From NCBI GenBank assembly GCA_934463455.1, contig CAKSJU010000065.1, forward strand, positions 1-12,056: a DNA stretch of 12,056 nt. The letters are read 5' to 3'. Source of the DNA: an uncultured Clostridia bacterium (lineage in GTDB: Bacteria; Bacillota; Clostridia; UBA1381). Shown here piece by piece: positions 1 to 5,129 of this stretch; position 1 is the first letter of the stretch; the number at the start of each line of letters is the position of its first letter. The notes beneath the pieces were generated by a model, which was not told where the DNA came from, made no database searches, and was given only the letters and a program-made list of their open reading frames with translations. A program made the position numbers and the translations under genes.

Positions 1-216
1 CGACTGTCACACTGTCGCGAATGTACCCGACTGTCACACTGTCGCGAATGTACTTGACTGTCACACTGTCGCGAATGTACCCGACTGTCACACTGCCGCG
101 AATGTACTCGACTGTCACACTGTCGCGAATGTACCCGACTGTCACACTGTCGCGAATGTACCCGACTGTCGTATTGCCACAAATGTCCTCGACTGTCGCG
201 TTGTCGCGAATAAATA
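1..216. repeat. 27-bp tandem repeat, about 8 copies
   Basis: Copies start at 1, 28, 55, 82, 109, 136, 163 and 190, with no spacers. The unit begins CGACTGTCACACTGTCGCGA and ends ATGTACC. The copies up to 162 differ from one another by only one or two bases, while the two at 163-216 are clearly diverged. The period is a multiple of three, so copy-number change keeps the minus-strand reading frame. Most copies contain the palindrome TCGCGA. The array continues to base 1, so its full length is unknown. Confidence 0.95.
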
Positions 217-568
217 CATTTTTACAATCTTTAATTCTATGCCCTGCACCATTTGATATGTCCAAACCGTCAACGCCGATGTGTATTCTGTCCTTTGCCC
301 ATTCTTTTACCGCTTCAATCATTCGCTGCTTGTCATATTCTTTGACATACCAATCGGGGAGAATATCCTGGTCGACATTAAACTCCCATGTATCTATATC
401 GCTGAACCCATCACCGTTTGCCGGATAAAGCTCCGCCCGAATAAACAACCGTTCTGCGTTGGCTTTTGTATCCTCTATACCCAATTCTTTCAGCATGTCC
501 GTATGGCTGTCATAGTCGGGAACGAATACCCTGTCTTTTAATATTATTGCTGATTTAAGTCTGCACAT
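1..568 (-). CDS. Repeat protein with 9-residue tandem repeats, probable beta-solenoid (C-terminus beyond window)
   Basis: The frame opens at ATG 568-566 with an AGGAG ribosome site about 8 bases upstream and stays open to the window edge, giving 189 visible residues. Residues 1 to about 118 form a non-repetitive head (starts MCRLKSAIIL, contains VFVPDYDSHTDML, DTWEFNVDQDILPDWY and HIGVDGLDI). From about residue 119 the chain becomes 9-residue repeats close to YIRDSVTVG, with small residues and Thr/Val at fixed places, a pattern that suggests a beta-helix or solenoid fold. I recall similar head-plus-repeat hypothetical proteins in clostridial phages and gut Bacillota, but know of no assigned function. 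It begins 4 bases after the LysM gene stops, so it should be the last visible member of that operon. Its base composition is GC-richer than its neighbours. A plus-strand frame over the same repeats is a shadow. Confidence 0.8.
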   Translation of the reverse strand, partial: MCRLKSAIILKDRVFVPDYDSHTDMLKELGIEDTKANAERLFIRAELYPANGDGFSDIDTWEFNVDQDILPDWYVKEYDKQRMIEAVKEWAKDRIHIGVDGLDISNGAGHRIKDCKNVFIRDNATVEDICGNTTVGYIRDSVTVGYIRDSVTVEYIRGSVTVGYIRDSVTVKYIRDSVTVGYIRDSVTV

Positions 569-572
569 GATT

Positions 573-845
573 TTACTCCTCTTTCAAAATTTCAATAGTT
601 TGTCCCGCCTGTAAATCCGCTCCGATACCGTTCTTTTTTTGAAGCAGGTATATGTAATCCCGGATATCGGAATTTTTCGGAGCGTACTGCTTGGATATGC
701 TCCATAACGTCTCGCCCTGCTCTACTGTGTATATCTCCCAAATCTCGGGAGATTGCTTCGTTCCATGCCCGCACAGTAACATTGCTATCCCAATTATTGC
801 GGACAGAATTGCTACTGTACGGATGCGCTTTTGTACCCGTGTCAT
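573..845 (-). CDS. Small membrane-anchored LysM-domain protein
   Basis: A 90-residue protein. A basic N-terminus (MTRVQKRIRT) leads into a hydrophobic segment at about residues 11-25, which should anchor it in the membrane with the rest outside. Residues about 38-87 form one LysM domain: YTVEQGETLWSISKQYAP starts it and LQAGQTIEIL closes it. LysM domains bind the N-acetylglucosamine part of peptidoglycan. The layout matches YneA-type cell-division inhibitors and other short LysM proteins of Bacillota, though one LysM domain does not establish that role. No lipobox is seen before Cys25. ATG 845 is supported by AAAGGAG at about 855-861, which lies just past the stop of the preceding gene. The next gene starts 4 bases after this one stops. 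Confidence 0.8.
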   Translation of the reverse strand: MTRVQKRIRTVAILSAIIGIAMLLCGHGTKQSPEIWEIYTVEQGETLWSISKQYAPKNSDIRDYIYLLQKKNGIGADLQAGQTIEILKEE

Positions 846-863
846 TTTTTTGTTTACTCCTTT

Positions 864-1016
864 CTATGCGGATGCATTTTTTTGCGTTTGCTCTTTGTCC
901 CATTCGTCAAAACGTCTTTTAACGTCCGGGTCTTCATAATATTTCTCTACCGTCCTCGCAATCCACCTTGCGAAGCTCGTGATTTCACAAGACGGCAATG
1001 TCTTAATGTCATACAT
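864..1016 (-). CDS. Small phage-type hypothetical protein, 50 aa
   Basis: A short frame in the leftward operon. The protein begins MYDIKTLPSC and contains ITSFARWIARTVEKYYEDP and a charged tail rich in Lys, Glu and Asp. ATG 1016-1014 is chosen because GGAG lies 8 bases upstream; an in-frame ATG at 1034 has no ribosome site. The pattern of a short lead-in, an S/LARW-type helix and a charged helix with DEWDKE resembles small hypothetical proteins I recall from phages and prophages of Clostridia, with no known function. It stops 18 bases before the LysM gene starts, and the LysM ribosome site lies in that gap. Confidence 0.7.
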   Translation of the reverse strand: MYDIKTLPSCEITSFARWIARTVEKYYEDPDVKRRFDEWDKEQTQKNASA

Positions 1017-1035
1017 GTTTACCACTCCTTCCATT

Positions 1036-1221
1036 TTATTTACCTGAAATATAACTGATAGCTACATCTACCGCTTCACAATCTGATAGCTTTGTAGTTT
1101 TTTCAAATTCATTTATTTTAAGTCTGAAAGTCCTATCTACTACCATTTTTAAATCTTTCCAATCTCTCTGGGAAAGGTCGCTTAAAAGTCTTGCCTTTTC
1201 TTTGATAAGCTCTTTATTCAT
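1036..1221 (-). CDS. Hypothetical protein, 61 aa
   Basis: Not recognised. It starts MNKELIKEKA and is mostly charged and helical, with no membrane segment and no cysteine motif (one Cys near the C-terminus, in LSDCEAVDVA). An upstream in-frame GTG at 1230 overlaps the ribosome site itself, so ATG 1221 is the likelier start, with AAAGGAG ending about 8 bases before it. The start overlaps the stop of the preceding gene by 8 bases (ATGAATAA), which points to translational coupling. Its place between other tiny genes of the leftward operon suggests an early phage or element function, but nothing in the chain names one. Confidence 0.65.
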   Translation of the reverse strand: MNKELIKEKARLLSDLSQRDWKDLKMVVDRTFRLKINEFEKTTKLSDCEAVDVAISYISGK

Positions 1222-1405
1222 GTTCCGCACTCCTTTCGTTCTGTTTGTTTATCCAGTAACCCTCAGGAATAATCGCGCCAATTTGCGCCGCTGCGTTTGA
1301 CAGTATACATAATTGCTCAGGCTCGCCACTCCTTTTTTTTATTTCATCTTTTATTGTTGACAATATGTCAAGCAAAAGCTCTACGGCATATGCTTTAGAG
1401 TCCAT
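1214..1405 (-). CDS. Hypothetical protein, 63 aa, first gene of the leftward operon
   Basis: Not recognised. The protein starts MDSKAYAVELLLDILSTIKD, an amphipathic helix, and later has LCILSNAAAQIGAIIPEGYW. An in-frame ATG at 1447 would add 14 residues, but GGAGGAGGTG lies just before ATG 1405, so that start is used. The frame overlaps the start of the next gene by 8 bases. A candidate promoter on the minus strand at 1478-1506 would give a leader of about 65 bases. This gene therefore appears to head an operon of five genes running to the window edge. Confidence 0.65.
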   Translation of the reverse strand: MDSKAYAVELLLDILSTIKDEIKKRSGEPEQLCILSNAAAQIGAIIPEGYWINKQNERSAEHE

Positions 1406-1432
1406 GTTTTCACCTCCTCCTATTTTGTTACC

Positions 1433-1461
1433 TTGCAAAATTTTCATATTTGTGTTATAAT
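1433..1461 (+). promoter_or_regulatory. Sigma-A-type promoter for the 1481-1873 gene
   Basis: TTGCAA at 1433-1438, a 17-base spacer, then a perfect TATAAT at 1456-1461. Transcription would start near 1468, leaving a leader of only about 13 bases that is largely the ribosome site GAGGTG (1468-1473). Confidence 0.7.
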
Positions 1462-1477
1462 GTTCCTGAGGTGTTTT

Positions 1478-1506
1478 ATTATGAAAAATATTTTAGATTT
1501 TATCAA
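1478..1506 (-). promoter_or_regulatory. Candidate promoter for the leftward operon starting at 1405
   Basis: Read on the minus strand: TTGATA (1506-1501), a 17-base spacer, then CATAAT (1483-1478). Start of transcription would be near 1471, so the transcript runs back over the plus-strand promoter at 1433-1461. Spacing is ideal and the boxes are moderate. Confidence 0.45.
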
Positions 1507-1873
1507 AGAATATCAGGCAATTATAACAGTAGTCATTAGTTCGCTAATATCATATTGTATAGCCAAAGCCAAAACGAAAAGCGAAATTGATAAACTTATG
1601 CTAACATGGTCGCGTAATGACAAAACCGATTTTTCAAAAGCATTTCAACAATTACTCTCAACAACATCAGCTTATTGCCAGCACCAAAATTACCATATTT
1701 TCGAAAATGCTATAAGCGCAAGTGCAACTTTCTTGACCTTGTCTCCTGAAGAATTTCAATCTTTAGCTTCAGAAATTGATGCCGCACTAAACAATAAAAA
1801 TATTGAACAAGTACAGAGCGTTCGTGAAAAATTAATATCGCTATATTCTGAATGGATAAATCAAAGCGAATAA
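1481..1873 (+). CDS. Small membrane-anchored protein of unknown function, 130 aa
   Basis: Not recognised. The N-terminal part has a hydrophobic segment at about residues 11-28 (YQAIITVVISSLISYCIAKA), followed by a mostly helical, polar domain of about 100 residues; with Lys and Arg after the segment, a cytoplasmic C-terminal domain is likely. ATG 1481 follows GAGGTG by 7 bases and the promoter at 1433-1461, so the longer frame from 1433 is not used. The gene runs opposite to the operon on its left. Its last 33 bases overlap the end of a convergent gene for a second small membrane protein. This placement, with its own promoter in a lysogeny region, would fit a superinfection-exclusion or lysogenic-conversion gene, but that is only context. 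Confidence 0.65.
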   Translation: MKNILDFIKEYQAIITVVISSLISYCIAKAKTKSEIDKLMLTWSRNDKTDFSKAFQQLLSTTSAYCQHQNYHIFENAISASATFLTLSPEEFQSLASEIDAALNNKNIEQVQSVREKLISLYSEWINQSE

Positions 1874-2014
1874 TATCCCTAATGCAAAATATAGAATATA
1901 TCGTAAAATTATCAATTGCTTCTTTTTGTCTTTGTATGCACTCGCAACACCCAAATTTGAAAATAACCATGTAAGGATTGCTGATAGCATTATAAGACTT
2001 GTTATTTCCCTCAT
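1841..2014 (-). CDS. Two-helix small membrane protein, 57 aa
   Basis: Starts at ATG 2014 with GAGGTGA about 5 bases upstream and stops with TAG at 1843-1841. The protein begins MREITSLIMLSAILTWLFSN, and both residues 5-27 and about 34-54 (LIILRYILYFALGILFALIY) are strongly hydrophobic, separated by a Lys-rich turn (YKDKKKQ). This gives a hairpin of two membrane helices with the charged loop probably inside. No family is recognised; holin-like or exclusion proteins of this size exist, but no specific motif shows it. It lies 101 bases downstream of the Cro-like gene on the same strand, and two GTTTCG/GTTTCT elements sit just before its ribosome site. The 3' end overlaps the opposing gene by 33 bases. 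Confidence 0.6.
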   Translation of the reverse strand: MREITSLIMLSAILTWLFSNLGVASAYKDKKKQLIILRYILYFALGILFALIYPFRI

Positions 2015-2099
2015 GCGCTCACCTCGTTTCTGTTTCGATTTTTACCCATGCCCATAAGATTTGTAACACAAGCTGATTTACTGTATAGTCTTTTATATC

Positions 2100-2115
2100 G
2101 TTTCGTTATCGAAAC
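2100..2115. promoter_or_regulatory. Palindromic operator candidate GTTTCG-TTAT-CGAAAC
   Basis: A perfect inverted repeat with 6-base arms. It sits between the Cro-like gene stop and the small membrane protein gene. The same hexamer recurs nearby: GTTTCG at 2032-2037 (next to GTTTCT at 2026-2031) and 2349-2354, and CGAAAC at 2423-2428 between the divergent promoters. Such clustering fits an operator for one of the two adjacent HTH proteins. No T-run follows, so a terminator is unlikely. Confidence 0.45.
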
Positions 2116-2334
2116 CTATACTGTAAAAAAAATATATGGCTCTATCCCATATGCGCTTTTTATTTTTCTGACCTCAGTTAAATAAAAATCTGATATTCCA
2201 TTTATTTTTTGACCTACTGATGTTTCACTTATATCCAATGTTTTTGCTATATCTGCATATGTTATTTTCTTTTCAACCAAACAACCTCTAAATTTATTGT
2301 ATGGTCTATGCTTTATTTTTTTATCACCATTCAT
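2116..2334 (-). CDS. Cro-like small HTH DNA-binding protein, 72 aa
   Basis: The protein (MNGDKKIKHRPYNKFRGCLV at its start) is almost entirely one helix-turn-helix unit: TYADIAKTLDISETSVGQKI covers helices 2-3 at about residues 25-44, followed by SDFYLTEVRKI and a tail ending IFFTV. The arrangement resembles small phage Cro/DUF739-type regulators, which lack an oligomerisation domain. ATG 2334 is chosen because AAGGAGGTGAGG lies directly before it; the frame could open 20 codons earlier, but that stretch contains the promoter and ribosome site. It is divergent from the CI-type repressor, the classic place for Cro. It probably represses the repressor promoter and its own, and promotes expression of the leftward genes. 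Confidence 0.8.
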   Translation of the reverse strand: MNGDKKIKHRPYNKFRGCLVEKKITYADIAKTLDISETSVGQKINGISDFYLTEVRKIKSAYGIEPYIFFTV

Positions 2335-2365
2335 ATCCTCACCTCCTTGTTTCGTTTTCATTAAC

Positions 2366-2394
2366 ATTGTAACACTTTTTTTATTTATTGTCAA
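2366..2394 (-). promoter_or_regulatory. Leftward promoter for the Cro-like gene
   Basis: On the minus strand: TTGACA (2394-2389), a 17-base spacer, TACAAT (2371-2366). This is near consensus and gives a leader of about 25 bases before ATG 2334. A GTTTCG element (2349-2354) lies just downstream of the expected start of transcription, where a bound repressor would block it. Confidence 0.75.
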
Positions 2395-2419
2395 TACCTT
2401 TTCAAAAAAAAATTTATTT

Positions 2420-2427
2420 TTTCGAAA
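2420..2427. promoter_or_regulatory. Operator half-site candidate TTTCGAAA between divergent promoters
   Basis: An 8-base palindrome in an otherwise A/T-only stretch between the Cro and repressor promoters. It shares the CGAAAC element with the 2100-2115 palindrome, so it may be bound by the same regulator. Short sites of this kind can occur by chance. Confidence 0.3.
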
Positions 2428-2444
2428 CTTTTTTTATTTTTTAC

Positions 2445-2473
2445 TTGACAAAAGTTTATTTATATGTTAACAT
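2445..2473 (+). promoter_or_regulatory. Rightward promoter for the CI-type repressor
   Basis: TTGACA at 2445-2450, a 17-base spacer, TAACAT at 2468-2473. The start of transcription would be near 2480, directly before the ribosome site AAAGGG, so the leader is very short. Confidence 0.65.
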
Positions 2474-2494
2474 AATGCTGAAAGGGTGATGTTG

Positions 2495-3145
2495 ATGTTT
2501 GGCAAAAAATTACTAGAAGCGCGCAAACGAAAAGGCTTTACTCTTGAGCAATTAGCCGATATTTATAATAAACAATTTGATGGTAGTTTAAGCAAGGGAA
2601 CGCTATCTAAATATGAACACGAAAAACAAGAGCCTATGATTAGCACAGTTGGAAATCTTGCCAATATTCTAGGGGTAACTGTTGATTATCTAATAGATGA
2701 TACTGATAGTATACATATAGATAGTGTATCCTCCTTATCCAAATACGGCATACGTCCAATCAAAACAAAGAAATTTCCTATGCTCGGTGAAATTGCCTGC
2801 GGAAAGCCAATCTATTGTGATGAAGATTACGAAACCTATATAGAAGCTTCAGAAGATATAAAAGCAGACTTTTGTTTGACCGCAAAAGGTGACAGTATGA
2901 TAAATGCGCGAATTTTTGATGGCGATATAGTTTTTATAAAAGAACAGCCGATTGTTGAGAATGGTGAGATTGCCGCAATTATAATTGAGGATTCGGCTAC
3001 ACTAAAACGAGTATATTTAAAATCCGACAAAATAATTCTTCGCCCCGAAAATCCAATATATGATGATATTATATATGAAAAAGATGATATGAACAGGGTG
3101 CATATTTTGGGAAAAGCAGTTGCTTTTCAAAGTTCGGTACGATAA
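2495..3145 (+). CDS. CI/LexA-type phage repressor (XRE HTH plus S24 self-cleaving domain)
   Basis: A 216-residue repressor of normal length. Residues about 3-65 are an XRE helix-turn-helix (LLEARKRKGFTLEQLADIYN, then TLSKYEHEKQEP). Residues about 95-216 are a LexA/S24-type domain. The Ser nucleophile is Ser134 in AKGDSM and the base is Lys171 in ATLKRV. The self-cleavage site is probably Cys102-Gly103 in GEIACGKPI, as in UmuD-like and phage repressors that cut at Cys-Gly. Known members hold the lytic genes off until RecA filaments, formed on DNA damage, trigger self-cleavage; this one should do the same. ATG 2495 lies 8 bases after AAAGGG, while the earlier GTG 2486 and ATG 2489 fall on or too close to the ribosome site. 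It is divergent from the Cro-like gene. Confidence 0.92.
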   Translation: MFGKKLLEARKRKGFTLEQLADIYNKQFDGSLSKGTLSKYEHEKQEPMISTVGNLANILGVTVDYLIDDTDSIHIDSVSSLSKYGIRPIKTKKFPMLGEIACGKPIYCDEDYETYIEASEDIKADFCLTAKGDSMINARIFDGDIVFIKEQPIVENGEIAAIIIEDSATLKRVYLKSDKIILRPENPIYDDIIYEKDDMNRVHILGKAVAFQSSVR

Positions 3146-3189
3146 TATTTATATTTTTCCATATACTAATATATAGGAGGTACACTATT

Positions 3190-3408
3190 ATGGAATATAT
3201 AGTTAATTTGACATGGGACAATGAATCAAATGTGTGGATAGCTACAAGTGACGATATACCGGGGCTTATATTGGAATCGGGGTCGTTTGACGCATTGCTG
3301 GAACGTATACGTTTCGCAGCTCCGGAACTGATTGCATTGAATAATCCGGATAAATCAACATATGTTTTATCATTTGTATCAAACAGACACGAAAGGATTG
3401 CTTTGTAA
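3190..3408 (+). CDS. hicB: HicB-type antitoxin (DUF1902-like)
   Basis: A 72-residue protein with the HicB partial RNase-H-like fold: EYIVNLTWDNESNVWIATSD, then IPGLILESGSFDALLERIRF. This is close to the DUF1902 version of HicB. HicB binds and blocks the HicA toxin. Many HicB proteins carry a C-terminal ribbon-helix-helix or HTH domain for self-repression; here the chain ends soon after the core, so no DNA-binding domain is visible and regulation may come from the nearby phage regulators. It has a strong AGGAGG site at 3175-3180, better than that of the toxin gene, consistent with antitoxin excess. Its stop overlaps the hicA start by one base (TAATG). Confidence 0.85.
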   Translation: MEYIVNLTWDNESNVWIATSDDIPGLILESGSFDALLERIRFAAPELIALNNPDKSTYVLSFVSNRHERIAL

Positions 3409-3605
3409 TGGCAGAATACGAAAAAAAGGTTAGGGAAATACTTCGCAAAAATAATTGTACTTTTTTTAGGCATGGCAAAGGCGACCACGATATTTGGTAC
3501 AGTCCTATTACAGACAGACACATAACCGTAGATACAAAAATCAAATCAAGACATACAGCAAATGCAATTATGAAACAAAGCGGTATTGAGCATCGTTTCC
3601 GATAA
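3408..3605 (+). CDS. hicA: HicA-type mRNA interferase toxin
   Basis: A 65-residue protein with the HicA double-stranded-RNA-binding-like fold: KVREILRKNNCTFFRHGKGD, then HDIWYSP and HITVDTKIKSRHTANAIMKQ. His27 in GKGDHDIW matches the catalytic His of HicA toxins, which degrade mRNA and stop growth when free of HicB. Start and stop are coupled to hicB (TAATG), with AAAGGA upstream inside hicB. The order antitoxin then toxin is the less common hic arrangement but known for the DUF1902 type. In a prophage it would stabilise the element or act against other phages. The protein looks intact. Confidence 0.88.
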   Translation: MAEYEKKVREILRKNNCTFFRHGKGDHDIWYSPITDRHITVDTKIKSRHTANAIMKQSGIEHRFR

Positions 3606-3647
3606 TTTTGATTGCTTATAAGAGAGATATAAAAAGGGGCGATAAAA

Positions 3648-4160
3648 TTGAATGAAATTATTACTAAAGAACTAATTAACAATCTCATAACCTGTCAAAA
3701 AGTTATTGAGAAGAGCGAACGAAAAAATATGCAAATAGAAAATAGAAGTTTTCGAAACAATATTTTCTTGTTCTCAAAAGATAAAAAATATACATTCACC
3801 ATTTTCTTAAGAAAATCATGTGTATTTGAAGAAGATTTTTCAGTTGGCTTAAAATGGACAAATGCAGATAAGTACATTGATATACATAAAGATATAATTT
3901 TATTTCGATGTCAAGGTCCTCATGATACAAAATCACCATTAGATATAGATACGCATCATTCATATCATACTCATATGATTACAGTAAAAGATATTGAAGA
4001 ATATAGATATACTAAACCCGAAAGTAAAAGTCCGTGTAAAGAATTTAACTCTTTTGAAACTGCGATAGTTTACTTTTGTAAAAAATGTGGTATAATAGGA
4101 TTAGATAAGTATATCAATATAAAATTGCCTACAGAGGGTATGCAATATGAACTTTTTTGA
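3648..4160 (+). CDS. Unknown protein, DUF6978-like, first gene of a two-gene module
   Basis: A 170-residue soluble protein. The start is a TTG (3648) 8 bases after AAGGGG; the nearby ATG at 3652 is out of frame. The N-terminal part is helical (KELINNLITCQKVIEKSERK). The middle is a run of strands (IFLFSKDKKYTFTIFLRKSC, VGLKWTNADKYIDIHKDIIL). It continues with a His-rich loop (GPHDTKSPLDIDTHHSYHTH) and ends with a helix. The layout, strands followed by a GPH-type segment and a late helix with FETAIVYFCKKCGI, resembles DUF6978 proteins as I remember them, which often pair with DUF1828 proteins. Function is not known to me. It sits 16 bases before the next gene and just after hicBA. Confidence 0.6.
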   Translation: MNEIITKELINNLITCQKVIEKSERKNMQIENRSFRNNIFLFSKDKKYTFTIFLRKSCVFEEDFSVGLKWTNADKYIDIHKDIILFRCQGPHDTKSPLDIDTHHSYHTHMITVKDIEEYRYTKPESKSPCKEFNSFETAIVYFCKKCGIIGLDKYINIKLPTEGMQYELF

Positions 4161-4176
4161 TAAGAGGTGATGTTTT

Positions 4177-4929
4177 ATGATAAAAACAGATGATTTAAAA
4201 AAATTGTTTCCAAAAATAGATTTTCGTGAAAAACGAACAAACTTATACAAAATTCTCATTCCTTTTTTTTACGAAGATGGTGATATGTATGACATTTTTC
4301 TTGAAGAATCTCCGAATGATTCAGCAATGCTAAGGGTCTGTGATTACGGTCTTACATTAATGAAATTGTCATATGATTTTGACTTAAATTCCGATAATAA
4401 AAGACAAATATTGGACAGCATAATTATAAAAAACCGTTGTCGAATAAACGATGGAAATATTTATATTGATTTCTATCCACACCAATTTGAAGCCGTAATG
4501 TACCAAATGATTCAGGTATTATCCAAGGTTTCTAATATGGATATAATTAATAGAGAAATAGCAAGAACATATTTTTATGAATTTTTAGATGAATTTGTCA
4601 GCAATGAATTAAAGCAATTTCCTATAGAAAAAAACGCAGCTATCTTAAAAGAAGATGATTTAGTTGCTGACTATAAAATTAATGCACAAAAACCTATTTT
4701 CTTATTCGGTGTGAATGACAATTCCAAAGCTTCAAAAGTTATAATCACGTGTTTGACTGCGCAGCAAAATAACATTAATCACAGAAGTTTAGTAATTCAC
4801 GATGATTTTGACAGTTTAAATTCATTTAATAGAAAGCGTTTAACTAATACAGTTGATAAGCAATTTACGTCATTATCATCTTTTGAAGAAAACGGCTCTA
4901 CTTACCTTAAACGAGAACTGTCTGCCTAA
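4177..4929 (+). CDS. Unknown protein, DUF1828/DUF1829-like, second gene of the module
   Basis: A 250-residue soluble protein, with ATG 4177 after AAGAGGTGAT. The N-terminal half fits DUF1828: KILIPFFYEDGDMYDIFLEE, then RVCDYGLTLMKLSYDFDLNS, matching the D-x-G-x-T-L-x-x-L pattern of that domain. The C-terminal half fits DUF1829: VADYKINAQKPIFLFGVNDN, SKASKVIITCLTAQQ, then a helix and LTNTVDKQFTSL. The two domains are known to occur together in one protein. Neither has a proven activity that I know of. The tight spacing to the DUF6978-like gene and the location beside hicBA suggest one transcription unit with an accessory role such as defence or toxin-antitoxin. No nuclease motif is clear. Confidence 0.6.
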   Translation: MIKTDDLKKLFPKIDFREKRTNLYKILIPFFYEDGDMYDIFLEESPNDSAMLRVCDYGLTLMKLSYDFDLNSDNKRQILDSIIIKNRCRINDGNIYIDFYPHQFEAVMYQMIQVLSKVSNMDIINREIARTYFYEFLDEFVSNELKQFPIEKNAAILKEDDLVADYKINAQKPIFLFGVNDNSKASKVIITCLTAQQNNINHRSLVIHDDFDSLNSFNRKRLTNTVDKQFTSLSSFEENGSTYLKRELSA

Positions 4930-4933
4930 AAAA

Positions 4934-4961
4934 TATTCTAAAGCGAAAAAGCATTAGAATA
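4934..4961 (+). terminator. Weak hairpin after the DUF1828-like gene
   Basis: Arms TATTCTAA (4934-4941) and TTAGAATA (4954-4961), with a further GC pair inside after one mismatch and a short A-rich loop. It lies 4 bases after the stop codon. The stem is AT-rich and no good T-run follows, so termination here would be weak. Confidence 0.3.
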
Positions 4962-5000
4962 AACTACAAAATGTAAGCTGTTCAATTAAATAAAAAAAAT

Positions 5001-5032
5001 AACCCCGTACCGTCTGCAAACGATACAGGGTT
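5001..5032 (-). terminator. Leftward-facing intrinsic terminator
   Basis: Arms 5001-5012 and 5021-5032 with an 8-base loop. As minus-strand RNA the stem is 12 bp with only two G-U pairs, and it is followed by ATTTTTTTT (bases 4999-4991). As plus-strand RNA the same two positions become C-A mismatches and no T-run follows. It therefore stops leftward transcription, although no leftward gene lies immediately upstream of it. Confidence 0.65.
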
Positions 5033-5042
5033 GGAGTGTATT

Positions 5043-5080
5043 TGATACACACAAGAAATTTTCTCATCTTGATTGTATCA
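5043..5080. repeat. Inverted repeat TGATACA...TGTATCA upstream of the serine recombinase
   Basis: Arms at 5043-5049 and 5074-5080 with 24 bases between. The 200-base gap 4930-5129 holds no gene, only this repeat, the two hairpins above it and the recombinase ribosome site. Serine integrases act on short, partly symmetric att sites that often lie beside their gene, so this could be one, but 7-base arms are weak evidence. Confidence 0.25.
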
Positions 5081-5129
5081 TATGCACTCTGTTTTGTCAA
5101 GTGAAAAATTTGAAAAGGAGTGTATTTTT

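Noticed and set aside
1..216. CRISPR array
   Set aside because: The 27-bp units abut directly with no spacers, lie in a reading frame, and no cas gene is present.
21..428. Plus-strand frame with MYPTVTLSR repeats
   Set aside because: It is the shadow of the minus-strand repeat gene: it has no ribosome site, starts within the array, and the minus frame has a proper start, ribosome site and operon position.
573..845. Lipoprotein reading of the LysM protein
   Set aside because: The residues before Cys25 (Met-Leu-Leu) do not fit a lipobox, so a plain membrane anchor is likelier.
592..903. Minus-strand frame of 103 residues over the LysM gene
   Set aside because: Shifted frame over a gene with a clear LysM domain; no ribosome site, and composition is unlike a real protein.
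1710..1970. Minus-strand frame of 86 residues
   Set aside because: It overlaps the better-supported two-helix frame (1841-2014), which has a ribosome site and hydrophobic helices in register.
3266..3688. Minus-strand frame of 140 residues opposite hicBA
   Set aside because: Antisense to two clear genes; no ribosome site, and hydrophobic runs come from complementing AT-rich codons.
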